Notes under the pieces: generated by a model
Seen by the model: the letters and a program-made list of their open reading frames with translations, nothing else
Told to the model about the DNA's origin: nothing
Databases searched by the model: none
Position numbers and translations under genes: made by a program
Source: Spartinivicinus poritis
GTDB taxonomy: Bacteria; Pseudomonadota; Gammaproteobacteria; Pseudomonadales; Zooshikellaceae
Reading direction: 5' to 3'
Length of the DNA stretch: 64,000 bases
Assembly: GCF_028858535.1 (NCBI RefSeq)
Contig: NZ_JAPMOU010000001.1
Location: 248,001 to 312,000 of the forward strand
In this document: positions 57,145-64,000 of the stretch, piece by piece
How positions within the stretch are numbered: the stretch's first letter is position 1
Layout of the letters: every line of letters starts with the position of its first letter

Positions 57145-57957
57145 ATGAGCCAAGCTTTTAACTTTAATAACAAGCGAGTATTTGTAATGGGCGGCACTAG
57201 CGGCATAAACCTTGGCATTGCAAAATGCTTTGCCAGCCATGGTGCACAAGTTGCAGTTGCCAGTCGCTCTCAAGATAAAGTAGAGAAAGCCGTCAGTGAG
57301 TTGCAAGCACTGGGGGCAACAGCCATCGGCTTTAGCGTTGATGTTCGTGATGCTGAGAAAGTCAAAGAGACTTTCAAACAAGCCCATAGTGAATGGGGCA
57401 ACTTTGATGTATTAGTGTCTGGCGCAGCAGGCAACTTCCCTTCACCTGCCTTAGGCATGTCTGCCAACGGCTTTAAATCAGTAGTGGATATAGATTTACT
57501 GGGAAGTTTTAACGTATTGCAAGCAGCTCACCCTTACCTCTCTAAACCTGGTGCATCAATTATTAATATTTCTGCTCCACAAGCCTTTGTTGCATCCCCC
57601 ATGCAAAGCCATGTATGTGCAGCCAAAGCAGGCGTTGATATGCTCACTCGAGTCTTAGCACTCGAGTGGGGAGGTGATGGGATTAGAATCAACTCTATTG
57701 TACCCGGCCCTATTGAAAATACTGAAGGGATGAAGCGACTGGCACCAACTCCAGCAATCCAGGAAATGGTTCAAGAGTCTGTTCCTCTGAATCGACTTGG
57801 AACGACAGATGATGTTGGCCATCTGGCTATGTTCCTTGCTTCTGATTATGGCAGTTATGTCAGTGGCACTGTCATTCCTGTTGATGGCGGTTGGTCCCTT
57901 GCTGGTACAACAACAGCGATGAATGAGTTACTTAAAATGTTTAAAGGAAAAAGCTAG
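57145..57957 (+). CDS. SDR-family 2,4-dienoyl-CoA reductase-like protein
   Basis: The 270-aa short-chain dehydrogenase has the coenzyme motif GGTSGINLG (residues 16-24) and NISA in the catalytic strand. The usual YxxxK is replaced by HVCAAK, keeping the Lys but not the Tyr. GAAGNFPSP, VHAxSAK-like HVCAAKAGVD and NSIVPGPIENTEGMKRLAP closely resemble peroxisomal and mitochondrial 2,4-dienoyl-CoA reductases, which also lack that Tyr. It therefore probably reduces 2,4-dienoyl-CoA esters with NADPH in unsaturated fatty-acid oxidation. It is monocistronic. Confidence 0.8.
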   Translation: MSQAFNFNNKRVFVMGGTSGINLGIAKCFASHGAQVAVASRSQDKVEKAVSELQALGATAIGFSVDVRDAEKVKETFKQAHSEWGNFDVLVSGAAGNFPSPALGMSANGFKSVVDIDLLGSFNVLQAAHPYLSKPGASIINISAPQAFVASPMQSHVCAAKAGVDMLTRVLALEWGGDGIRINSIVPGPIENTEGMKRLAPTPAIQEMVQESVPLNRLGTTDDVGHLAMFLASDYGSYVSGTVIPVDGGWSLAGTTTAMNELLKMFKGKS

Positions 57958-57970
57958 TCCTCTTTTTATC

Positions 57971-58000
57971 TCCGCTTGCTGATTGAGCAAAGCAAGCGGA
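57971..58000 (+). terminator. Hairpin after reductase gene
   Basis: TCCGCTTGCT and AGCAAGCGGA form a perfect 10-bp stem with a 10-nt loop, 13 bases after the stop codon. The U-tract is weak, so it may be a 3' stabiliser as much as a terminator. Confidence 0.55.
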
Positions 58001-58223
58001 AGCCTTATCTAACTCAGCTCATGCTTTCGTATACTCGCTTCTTAGTACTACTACGTATAAAATATGCCCGCTTTAAGTTTAGCTAGCCCAAGTACTGCCA
58101 TGGTCTGGTAAGCATTTCTATGGCCTGGTGAAATTCGGGCTGGCCTGTGATTCCTTTGGTTTCTTATTGTAAGCAGCCATTGATGAATCAGCGAGTCAGC
58201 AATAGTTAGTAATAGGATGTAAT

Positions 58224-59552
58224 GTGAAACAACTTGCTAAGCTTTATTTTTCGTCATCGCTGCTAATGCGTATTTTTATTGGCTTTTTAGCTGGTTCAGC
58301 CATAGGCTGTGCTATGTGGTTATTAGGCACCCCAGAGCAAACGACAAATGCACTGCAATATATCAAGCCTTTTGGTGATTTATTGGTCAGTTTGCTTAAG
58401 ATGATTGTTGTGCCTGTTATTTGCTTGTCGTTAATCGTTGGTGCTGCAAGTTTACCTATCCAACGGTTTGGTAAAGTTGGTTTAAAAGTCATCAGCTGGT
58501 ATTTATTGTGCTCATTTCTAGCCGCTGCTGTAGGTGCTTTAATGGCTACAGCTTTTAATCCAGGCAGTGAAGCGGCTCTACAAGCGTGGGAAAGCATTGC
58601 ATCATCTAGTCAAGTTCAAGAGGCGGCTCAATTAAAAGCGGCTCAAGCTGAGACGAAGCAAGGTGGAATCCTTAGCATTTTATTGGGCATGTTTGAAAAT
58701 CCGTTCAGTGCACTCTCCAATGGTAATTTTTTAGCTATTATCACCTTTTCTATTTTATTTGGCCTGGCACTTAGAGTTTTACTTGAAAATAGTAATGACA
58801 AACAGCAAAAGAGTGCTCTGAACAAGCTCATGGATATTATTTCAGCTGGCCGGGATATTATTTTTAAGCTAGTTGACTGGATTTTAGAGTATACTCCAAT
58901 TGGTGTGTTTGCCCTGTCTATTGCTAACTTTAGCGCCTACGGCCCCAAAATTGCCGGACCCTATGTAGAAGTAACCCTTGGTGTCATTGCTGGGGTACTG
59001 GTCATGGTATTCATTGCCTACCCTCTTCTACTCGCTGTAGTTACAAAGCGTAACCCCATCCCTGTGATGAAAATTATGCAAGAAGCAATTATCACAGCTT
59101 TCATTACTCGTAGTAGTGCTGCTACCTTACCAGTATCAATTCGAGTAGCAGAAGATGACCTAAAGGTAAAAAATGAGTTAGCCAGTTTCTCATTACCATT
59201 GGGTGCAACCATTAACATGGATGGAGTATGCGTCCACCTACCTATGTTTGCCATCTTGGCCGCGAATATGTTTAGCCTGGACTTAGGCTTTAGTGCCTTG
59301 GTGGTATTAGTAATAACCACTGTACTAGCTTCAATAGGTGCTGGTGGTGTACCTGGTGGCAGCCTAATGTTGCTATTTATTATTTTGCAAGCAATGGGCT
59401 TAGATCCTACTCAAATTTCCATTATTGTTGCTCTAGCATTAGGTATTAACCCAATTTTAGACATGTTTGAAACAGCCAATAATGTAACTGGGGACTTAGT
59501 CTGTACTTATGCTGTTGCCTCTACTTCAGATTTAATCGACAAATCAGCTTAA
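58224..59552 (+). CDS. Dicarboxylate/amino acid:cation symporter
   Basis: This 442-aa inner-membrane secondary transporter of the DAACS (GltP/DctA) family has about eight helices plus re-entrant loops. The serine-rich re-entrant motif is RSSAATLPVS; the NMDG motif region is LGATINMDGVCVH; the second hairpin is GAGGVPGGSLM; and GINPILDMFETANNVTGD binds substrate and cation. Glutamate, aspartate or C4-dicarboxylates are likely substrates. The insert around residues 130-160 is longer than in GltPh. It is monocistronic. Confidence 0.9.
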   Translation: MKQLAKLYFSSSLLMRIFIGFLAGSAIGCAMWLLGTPEQTTNALQYIKPFGDLLVSLLKMIVVPVICLSLIVGAASLPIQRFGKVGLKVISWYLLCSFLAAAVGALMATAFNPGSEAALQAWESIASSSQVQEAAQLKAAQAETKQGGILSILLGMFENPFSALSNGNFLAIITFSILFGLALRVLLENSNDKQQKSALNKLMDIISAGRDIIFKLVDWILEYTPIGVFALSIANFSAYGPKIAGPYVEVTLGVIAGVLVMVFIAYPLLLAVVTKRNPIPVMKIMQEAIITAFITRSSAATLPVSIRVAEDDLKVKNELASFSLPLGATINMDGVCVHLPMFAILAANMFSLDLGFSALVVLVITTVLASIGAGGVPGGSLMLLFIILQAMGLDPTQISIIVALALGINPILDMFETANNVTGDLVCTYAVASTSDLIDKSA

Positions 59553-59658
59553 AGCTAAAATCAGCCAGGCAATGCCTGGCCCATTGTTCTTATTCTATAT
59601 TTTCAACAATTAGTATTTTATCAACTAACCTAGCATTCATATTTAAAATTCTTTTCAG

Positions 59659-60561
59659 GTGCATTTCCGCCCCTATGTAGTGAAGGATTATATTTTGCAA
59701 TTTGTACACTCTGGTGTTTTCTACACTATTTTTGGTTACTTTTTGTTTAGCCTGATGGATGCTATAGGCAAATGGCTAACCCAAAGCTATAGCATTGCTG
59801 AAATTACTTTTTTTAGCTCTTTATTCAGCCTGCTACCCGTCAGTTTTATGCTAACAAAAGTACCTATCAAAGAATTACTAGCCACTAAACGTCCAAGCCT
59901 TCATCTATTGAGGGGCGTCATTATTCTAGGACTCCGCTTAACAGCACTATTTGCTTTTAGCCTAATGCCATTAGCAGATGGTTTTGCCCTAATTCTTACT
60001 GGGCCAATTATACTTTGTATTATCTCTCCTTTTCTGCTGGGTGAGAAAAATACTATCGCACAATATCTGGCCATAGGAATTGGCTTTATCGGTGTTTTAA
60101 TTGTACTAAGACCAGGGTTTACAACTTTTAATATGGGTATTTTAGGCGCTTTAGGAGCAGCTACCTGCTTTGCACTAAATACTGTATTAATGAAGAAAAT
60201 GAGTGTAACAGAAAATAAAGGGGCAATGCTTTTTTATGGGATGAGTTTTACCATTCTCATTTCCGGTTTAATGATGATTCCTTCTTTTTCCATGCCTGGA
60301 TTAGTAGATTTAGGTTTATTTGCTGCTTGTGGGTTGGCAGCTGGTTTTGCCCAAATTTTTATTTTTAATGCGTTAAAAACGGTTCCCGCTTCGACCGTCG
60401 GGGCATTTCAATACTCATGTATCGTTTGGGGGATGATCATCGGCTATCTGGTTTGGCAAACAAAACCTGATATTTTTATTATTCTTGGCTCTCTGTTTAT
60501 TGTGGCTAGTGGAATCACTATCAACAAGGCAACAAAAACAGCGCAAACCCAACATGCTTAA
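59659..60561 (+). CDS. DMT-superfamily EamA-type transporter
   Basis: The inner-membrane protein of up to 300 aa has about ten helices in two EamA repeats (for instance FGYFLFSLMDAIGKWLTQSYS and LGALGAATCFALNTVLMKKMS). The conserved start of the first repeat indicates a drug/metabolite exporter or S-adenosylmethionine/amino-acid-type carrier; the substrate is not predictable. The start is uncertain: a GTG at 59659 opens the frame, but a TTG at 59695 has a good GAAGGA seven bases upstream and would give 288 aa. Confidence 0.82.
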   Translation: MHFRPYVVKDYILQFVHSGVFYTIFGYFLFSLMDAIGKWLTQSYSIAEITFFSSLFSLLPVSFMLTKVPIKELLATKRPSLHLLRGVIILGLRLTALFAFSLMPLADGFALILTGPIILCIISPFLLGEKNTIAQYLAIGIGFIGVLIVLRPGFTTFNMGILGALGAATCFALNTVLMKKMSVTENKGAMLFYGMSFTILISGLMMIPSFSMPGLVDLGLFAACGLAAGFAQIFIFNALKTVPASTVGAFQYSCIVWGMIIGYLVWQTKPDIFIILGSLFIVASGITINKATKTAQTQHA

Positions 60562-60655
60562 TCACTTTATACTAAATGCAAAAGGTATAGTATCAAATGA
60601 TATGTTGGAGAGAATGTTTAATCAAAATCAATAAAAGCTGATGAAGTAAAAGAAG

Positions 60656-60685
60656 TTGCAAATCAGACTAAGGTCCGATTTGCAA
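60656..60685. terminator. Hairpin between convergent genes
   Basis: TTGCAAATC and GATTTGCAA pair, with GAC and GTC extending the stem past one mismatch around a TAAG loop. It lies between the DMT gene (plus) and aapP (minus). A short T-rich run follows on the minus strand. Confidence 0.6.
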
Positions 60686-60705
60686 CTGTAGGAAGGATTT
60701 TTAAA

Positions 60706-61482
60706 TTAGTGCTGTAAGATTTGGCTTAAGAAGAGCTGAGTCCTTTCAGATTGCGGGTTATTAAAGAACTCATTAGGCTCGTTTTCCTCAACTACTTGGC
60801 CACCATCCATAAAGATAACCCGATTAGCGACGGTTTTGGCAAAGCCCATCTCGTGGGTTACACATAACATTGTCATGCCATCTTCTGCTAGCTCAATCAT
60901 AGTATCCAGCACTTCTTTAATCATTTCTGGGTCAAGTGCTGAAGTTGGCTCATCAAATAACATCACCTCAGGGTTCATACACAAACTACGAGCAATTGCT
61001 ACCCGTTGTTGTTGGCCACCAGATAGCTGGCCCGGATATTTTTTCGCTTGATCTGGAATTTTTACCCGTTCCAGGTAATGCATGGCAACTTCCATTGCTT
61101 CTTTACGAGGTTTTTTACGCACCCAAACCGGCGCTAAGCAACAATTTTCTAGCACTGTTAAGTGAGGAAATAAATTAAAGTGCTGAAACACCATGCCTAC
61201 TTCACGACGAATACTTTCAATGTTTTTAACATCATTCGTCAGAGGGGTCCCTGCAACAATAATGTCACCCTGCTGATGTTCCTCCAACCGATTAATACAA
61301 CGTATCGTAGTTGACTTTCCTGAACCAGAAGGGCCGCAAATTACTATTCGCTCCCCTTTGTTCACTTTCATATTGATATCTTTTAAGACATGAAATTCGC
61401 CATACCATTTATTGACATTGCGCATTTCTACCATTACTTCGTCGCTAATTTGCATCCCAGGCTTATCTGTTTTTTCTAACAT
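60706..61482 (-). CDS. aapP: General L-amino acid ABC transporter ATPase AapP
   Basis: This 258-aa polar-amino-acid-type ATPase has Walker [10 protein letters not shown], signature [15 protein letters not shown] and Walker [16 protein letters not shown]. The N-terminal [22 protein letters not shown] is typical of AapP/BztD. It is the last gene of the leftward aapJQMP operon and energises broad-specificity amino-acid uptake. A 32-base gap separates it from aapM. Confidence 0.92.
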   Translation of the reverse strand: MLEKTDKPGMQISDEVMVEMRNVNKWYGEFHVLKDINMKVNKGERIVICGPSGSGKSTTIRCINRLEEHQQGDIIVAGTPLTNDVKNIESIRREVGMVFQHFNLFPHLTVLENCCLAPVWVRKKPRKEAMEVAMHYLERVKIPDQAKKYPGQLSGGQQQRVAIARSLCMNPEVMLFDEPTSALDPEMIKEVLDTMIELAEDGMTMLCVTHEMGFAKTVANRVIFMDGGQVVEENEPNEFFNNPQSERTQLFLSQILQH

Positions 61483-61514
61483 ATAAATACCTCTAAATCC
61501 TAAAACCCAATTGG

Positions 61515-62615
61515 TTAGCTCTTATGTCCTGTATCTAGTTTTCTTTCTAAAGCCTGACTGTATTGGGACATACCAAAACAGAAGACCCAAAATACAAACG
61601 CTACAAACACATACCCTTCTACTGAGTAGCCTAACCATTTTGGATCTGACAAACCTGCCTGAACAATTGCAAGTAGATCGAAAAGGCCAATAATCAATAC
61701 CAAACTGGTATCTTTAAATAATGCAATGAAGGTATTAACGATCCCAGGTATCATCATTTTCAGTGCCTGAGGCAGAATAATTAACCCCATTGATTTCCAG
61801 TAACTAAGGCCAAGCGCTTTAGCTGCTTCATATTGTCCTTTGGGTATAGCCTGTAAACCGCCCCGCACTACTTCTGCCATATAGGCAGACTGGAACATAA
61901 CAATCCCCACTAAAGCACGTAACAGTTTATCAAAGGACACTTCCTCAGGTATAAACAGCGGCAACATCACTGATGCCATGAATAACACAGTTATTAGTGG
62001 CACACCTCGCCAGATTTCAATAAAAATGACGCAAAATGATTTAACCACCGGCATATCAGAGCGACGCCCTAGCGCCAACAAAACACCGAAGGGTAATGCT
62101 GCTACAATACCCACGACAGCCAGCACAAGCGTTAGCATCAAGCCACCCCACTTATGGGTTTCAACGATTTTTAAATCAAATCCACCACCATAAAGCAGGA
62201 AAAAAGCGATAACTGGGAACACTATTAAAGCAAAGCTAGCAATCCAGCCTTTGTAAGGAGTTCTCTCAATAACTAGTGCAGCAACTAATACTGAAAATAT
62301 TGCAAACACTATATTGACTCGCCAATACAACTCTTCTGGATAAAAACCATAAATAAATTGATTTAACCTGGCTGTAATAAATACCCAACACGCTCCACCA
62401 CTGGTACAAGCCTCTCTGGAATCACCCAGCCAGTCAGCTTTAACAAAAGCCCACTCTACTGCTGGTACAAGACTTATATACAGCAAATAGCAAGCAATTA
62501 TTGTTAAAATAGAATTCAAAGGCGATGAAAATAGATTTTCCTTAGCCCACCCAACTATACCTGTTGTATTTTTAGGTGGAGGCAAATCTGGCAACTTATT
62601 ATCATTATGAATCAT
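61515..62615 (-). CDS. aapM: General L-amino acid ABC transporter permease AapM
   Basis: The 366-aa permease of the HisM/GlnP type is longer than ordinary polar amino-acid permeases, as AapM and BztC are. An N-terminal extension has extra membrane helices. The ABC permease domain shows [19 protein letters not shown] and the EAA loop [25 protein letters not shown]. It lies one base after aapQ, so translation is probably coupled. Confidence 0.92.
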   Translation of the reverse strand: MIHNDNKLPDLPPPKNTTGIVGWAKENLFSSPLNSILTIIACYLLYISLVPAVEWAFVKADWLGDSREACTSGGACWVFITARLNQFIYGFYPEELYWRVNIVFAIFSVLVAALVIERTPYKGWIASFALIVFPVIAFFLLYGGGFDLKIVETHKWGGLMLTLVLAVVGIVAALPFGVLLALGRRSDMPVVKSFCVIFIEIWRGVPLITVLFMASVMLPLFIPEEVSFDKLLRALVGIVMFQSAYMAEVVRGGLQAIPKGQYEAAKALGLSYWKSMGLIILPQALKMMIPGIVNTFIALFKDTSLVLIIGLFDLLAIVQAGLSDPKWLGYSVEGYVFVAFVFWVFCFGMSQYSQALERKLDTGHKS

Positions 62616-62616
62616 C

Positions 62617-63804
62617 TTATCTCTCCACCAACGCCATGCGCTTGTTATACCAGTTCATAAACAGCGACACGAGCAAGCTCAATGTCAAATATACTGCCAT
62701 TGTCATTGATATAACTTCGATAGCCTGACCAGTCTGGTTTAACGTTGTACCAGCAAACACCGAAACTAAATCGGGGTAGCCTATTGCTGTTGCTAGTGAC
62801 GAGTTCTTGATAAGGTTCAAGTACTGACTTGTTAATGGGGGAATGATAACGCGCATTGCTTGAGGAATAATAACCAGTTGCAGGGTTTTGCCAGGACTGA
62901 CACCAAGTGCACGAGCGGCTTCGGTTTGTCCTTTACTAATTGACTCAATCCCAGAACGAACAATCTCTGCAATAAACGCTGCGGTGTATATAGTTAGCGC
63001 AATTAACAACGCACTTAATTCAGGGATAATCGTTAAACCACCCCTAAAGTTAAACCCTTTAAGCTCAGGTATTTCCCACTGTAAAGATGCACCACTTAAA
63101 AGAAATACGATAAAAGGCAAACCAATGAGCACACCAAGAGAGGCCCAAAAAACAGGAAACTGATCACCTGTCTCATTTTGTCTTCGTTTAGCCCATCGTT
63201 TTATAAAAAATATCGCTATCAGTGCAAGTACCAAAGCAGCAAGGACCCAGCCAAACCCCTCCCCCAAAACAGGTGAAGGAAGATAAACACCACGCACATT
63301 GAGAAAGGCAATATCAGCAAATTCAAGGCTTTGTCTTGGTCCAGGCAACAACCTTAAAACAGCAAAATACCAGAAAAATATCTGCAATAAGAGTGGGATA
63401 TTTCGAAAAATTTCGATGTAAACTGCAGCTACACGAGCAATTAACCAGTTATGAGATAACCTGGCAACACCAATTAAAAAGCCCAATATTGTTGCAAAGA
63501 AGACCCCAAGTGCAGACACTAAAATGGTATTAAGAAGACCTACAATAAAGGTTGTACCATAACTATGAGTTTCATCATAAGGAATAAGGCTTTGAATAAT
63601 ACCAAAACCTGCTTCAGCATCTAAAAACTCAAAGCCTGTGGTAATTCCCCGGCTTTCAAGATTATGCTGAGTATTTTGGTAAATAATGTATCCAACAGCA
63701 AAAACTGCTAGAAATAAAATGGCTTGAAATACTAATGACCGTTTAGCAGGGTCATTCCAGAAACTCACGTTTCCAGCTGCCAGATTATGCTTATTTTCCG
63801 GCAT
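62617..63804 (-). CDS. aapQ: General L-amino acid ABC transporter permease AapQ
   Basis: The 395-aa permease pairs with AapM. It has the YIEIFRNIPLLLQIFFWY segment, a long central insertion (about 195-240) typical of AapQ/BztB, and the EAA loop TEAARALGVSPGKTLQLVIIPQAMR. It follows aapJ after an 82-base gap containing a strong hairpin. Confidence 0.93.
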   Translation of the reverse strand: MPENKHNLAAGNVSFWNDPAKRSLVFQAILFLAVFAVGYIIYQNTQHNLESRGITTGFEFLDAEAGFGIIQSLIPYDETHSYGTTFIVGLLNTILVSALGVFFATILGFLIGVARLSHNWLIARVAAVYIEIFRNIPLLLQIFFWYFAVLRLLPGPRQSLEFADIAFLNVRGVYLPSPVLGEGFGWVLAALVLALIAIFFIKRWAKRRQNETGDQFPVFWASLGVLIGLPFIVFLLSGASLQWEIPELKGFNFRGGLTIIPELSALLIALTIYTAAFIAEIVRSGIESISKGQTEAARALGVSPGKTLQLVIIPQAMRVIIPPLTSQYLNLIKNSSLATAIGYPDLVSVFAGTTLNQTGQAIEVISMTMAVYLTLSLLVSLFMNWYNKRMALVER

Positions 63805-63842
63805 TTTTATAATTCTCCAAGTTACTGCAAGGCTAATTAGAC

Positions 63843-63877
63843 AAAACGGCTACATCAAATGATTGTAGCCGTTTTTT
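63843..63877. terminator. Intra-operon hairpin between aapJ and aapQ
   Basis: AAAACGGCTACA and TGTAGCCGTTTT form a perfect 12-bp stem with a 9-nt loop, about 10 bases after the aapJ stop. On the minus strand a TTTT tract closes it, so it may be a partial terminator that keeps binding-protein mRNA in excess. Confidence 0.7.
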
Positions 63878-63886
63878 GAGAAATGC

Positions 63887-64000
63887 TTAGCGCATTGGAG
63901 GGGCATACATGAAACCACCCTTGCTCCATAAAGCATTAACACCACGATCGATGTTTAAAGGCGAGTTTTTACCGACGTTCCGGTCGAAGGATTCTCCGTA
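63887..64000 (-). CDS. aapJ: General L-amino acid ABC transporter binding protein AapJ (3' end only)
   Basis: The last 37 codons of a periplasmic binding protein are in the window; the rest lies beyond the right edge. The tail begins YGESFDRNVG and ends VNALWSKGGFMYAPPMR, the characteristic C-terminus of AapJ/BztA proteins. Position directly upstream of aapQMP supports the assignment. Confidence 0.88.
   Translation of the reverse strand, partial: YGESFDRNVGKNSPLNIDRGVNALWSKGGFMYAPPMR

Noticed and set aside
58085-58160. Loosely repeated ATGG.CTGG phrases before the symporter gene
   Set aside because: The repeats are short and diverged, and I cannot show they exceed chance.
59564-59580. GCCAGGCA-A-TGCCTGGC palindrome after the symporter gene
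   Set aside because: It is too short in the loop and lacks a T run, so I could not support it as a terminator. It could be a stabilising hairpin.

Overview
The window reads as chromosomal DNA of an AT-rich gammaproteobacterium, probably a marine Oceanospirillales-type organism; a Zooshikella-like lineage is my guess, not something the sequence proves. The grounds are the gene set: PyrB with a PyrI regulatory chain, RlmG, TrmA, a BarA-like hybrid kinase, RNase II, an OprD-type porin, a hut operon with HutC, and Liv and Aap amino-acid ABC transporters. Genes sit on both strands with long AT-rich gaps. I see no rRNA, tRNA, CRISPR array, phage, plasmid or complete IS element. There are, however, two families of short palindromic interspersed repeats.

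Layout. 0.9-6.6 kb: BarA-like hybrid kinase, glutathione reductase and the 23S rRNA methyltransferase RlmG. 7-13.8 kb: histidine utilisation, transcribed leftward as hutI-hutG-hutU-hutH with the repressor hutC upstream. The gap between hutC and hutI holds two promoter-like sequences, each overlapped by a perfect TTTGTATATACAAA palindrome. 14.1-16.7 kb: AzgA-type purine permease, trmA and a 44-codon membrane-peptide gene. 16.8-25.6 kb: a secreted unknown, an OprD porin, a PrcB-domain protein, a single-domain globin, a LonB-type protease, an archaeal-type thymidine/AMP phosphorylase and a ferritin-like protein. 25.6-28.2 kb: the AmmeMemoRadiSam triad. 28.9-34.9 kb: four substrate-binding proteins without permeases and a secreted M14 carboxypeptidase. 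35-39.5 kb: RNase II, a NadR-like protein with a decayed adenylyltransferase half and an L,D-transpeptidase. 40.5-45.5 kb: chemoreceptor, STAS protein, another orphan binding protein and a class III nucleotide cyclase. 45.7-47.3 kb: pyrBI behind a pyrL-like attenuator. 47.3-49.7 kb: lytic transglycosylase, glycine-zipper lipoprotein and a 93-aa unknown. 50-55.1 kb: livKHMGF. 55.9-60.6 kb: another orphan binding protein, a DECR2-like reductase, a dicarboxylate/amino acid symporter and a DMT transporter. 60.7-64 kb: aapJQMP, with aapJ cut by the window edge.

Taken together the region is heavy in amino-acid and osmolyte acquisition (Liv, Aap, two OpuAC-like and four family-3 binding proteins, symporter, porin) and in amino-acid and nucleotide metabolism (hut, pyrBI, phosphorylase, purine permease). 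The most informative non-coding signals are the double HutC operator/promoter arrangement, the pyrBI leader peptide with its terminator, and the two repeat families. The AmmeMemoRadiSam triad is the best candidate for a conserved but functionally obscure system.
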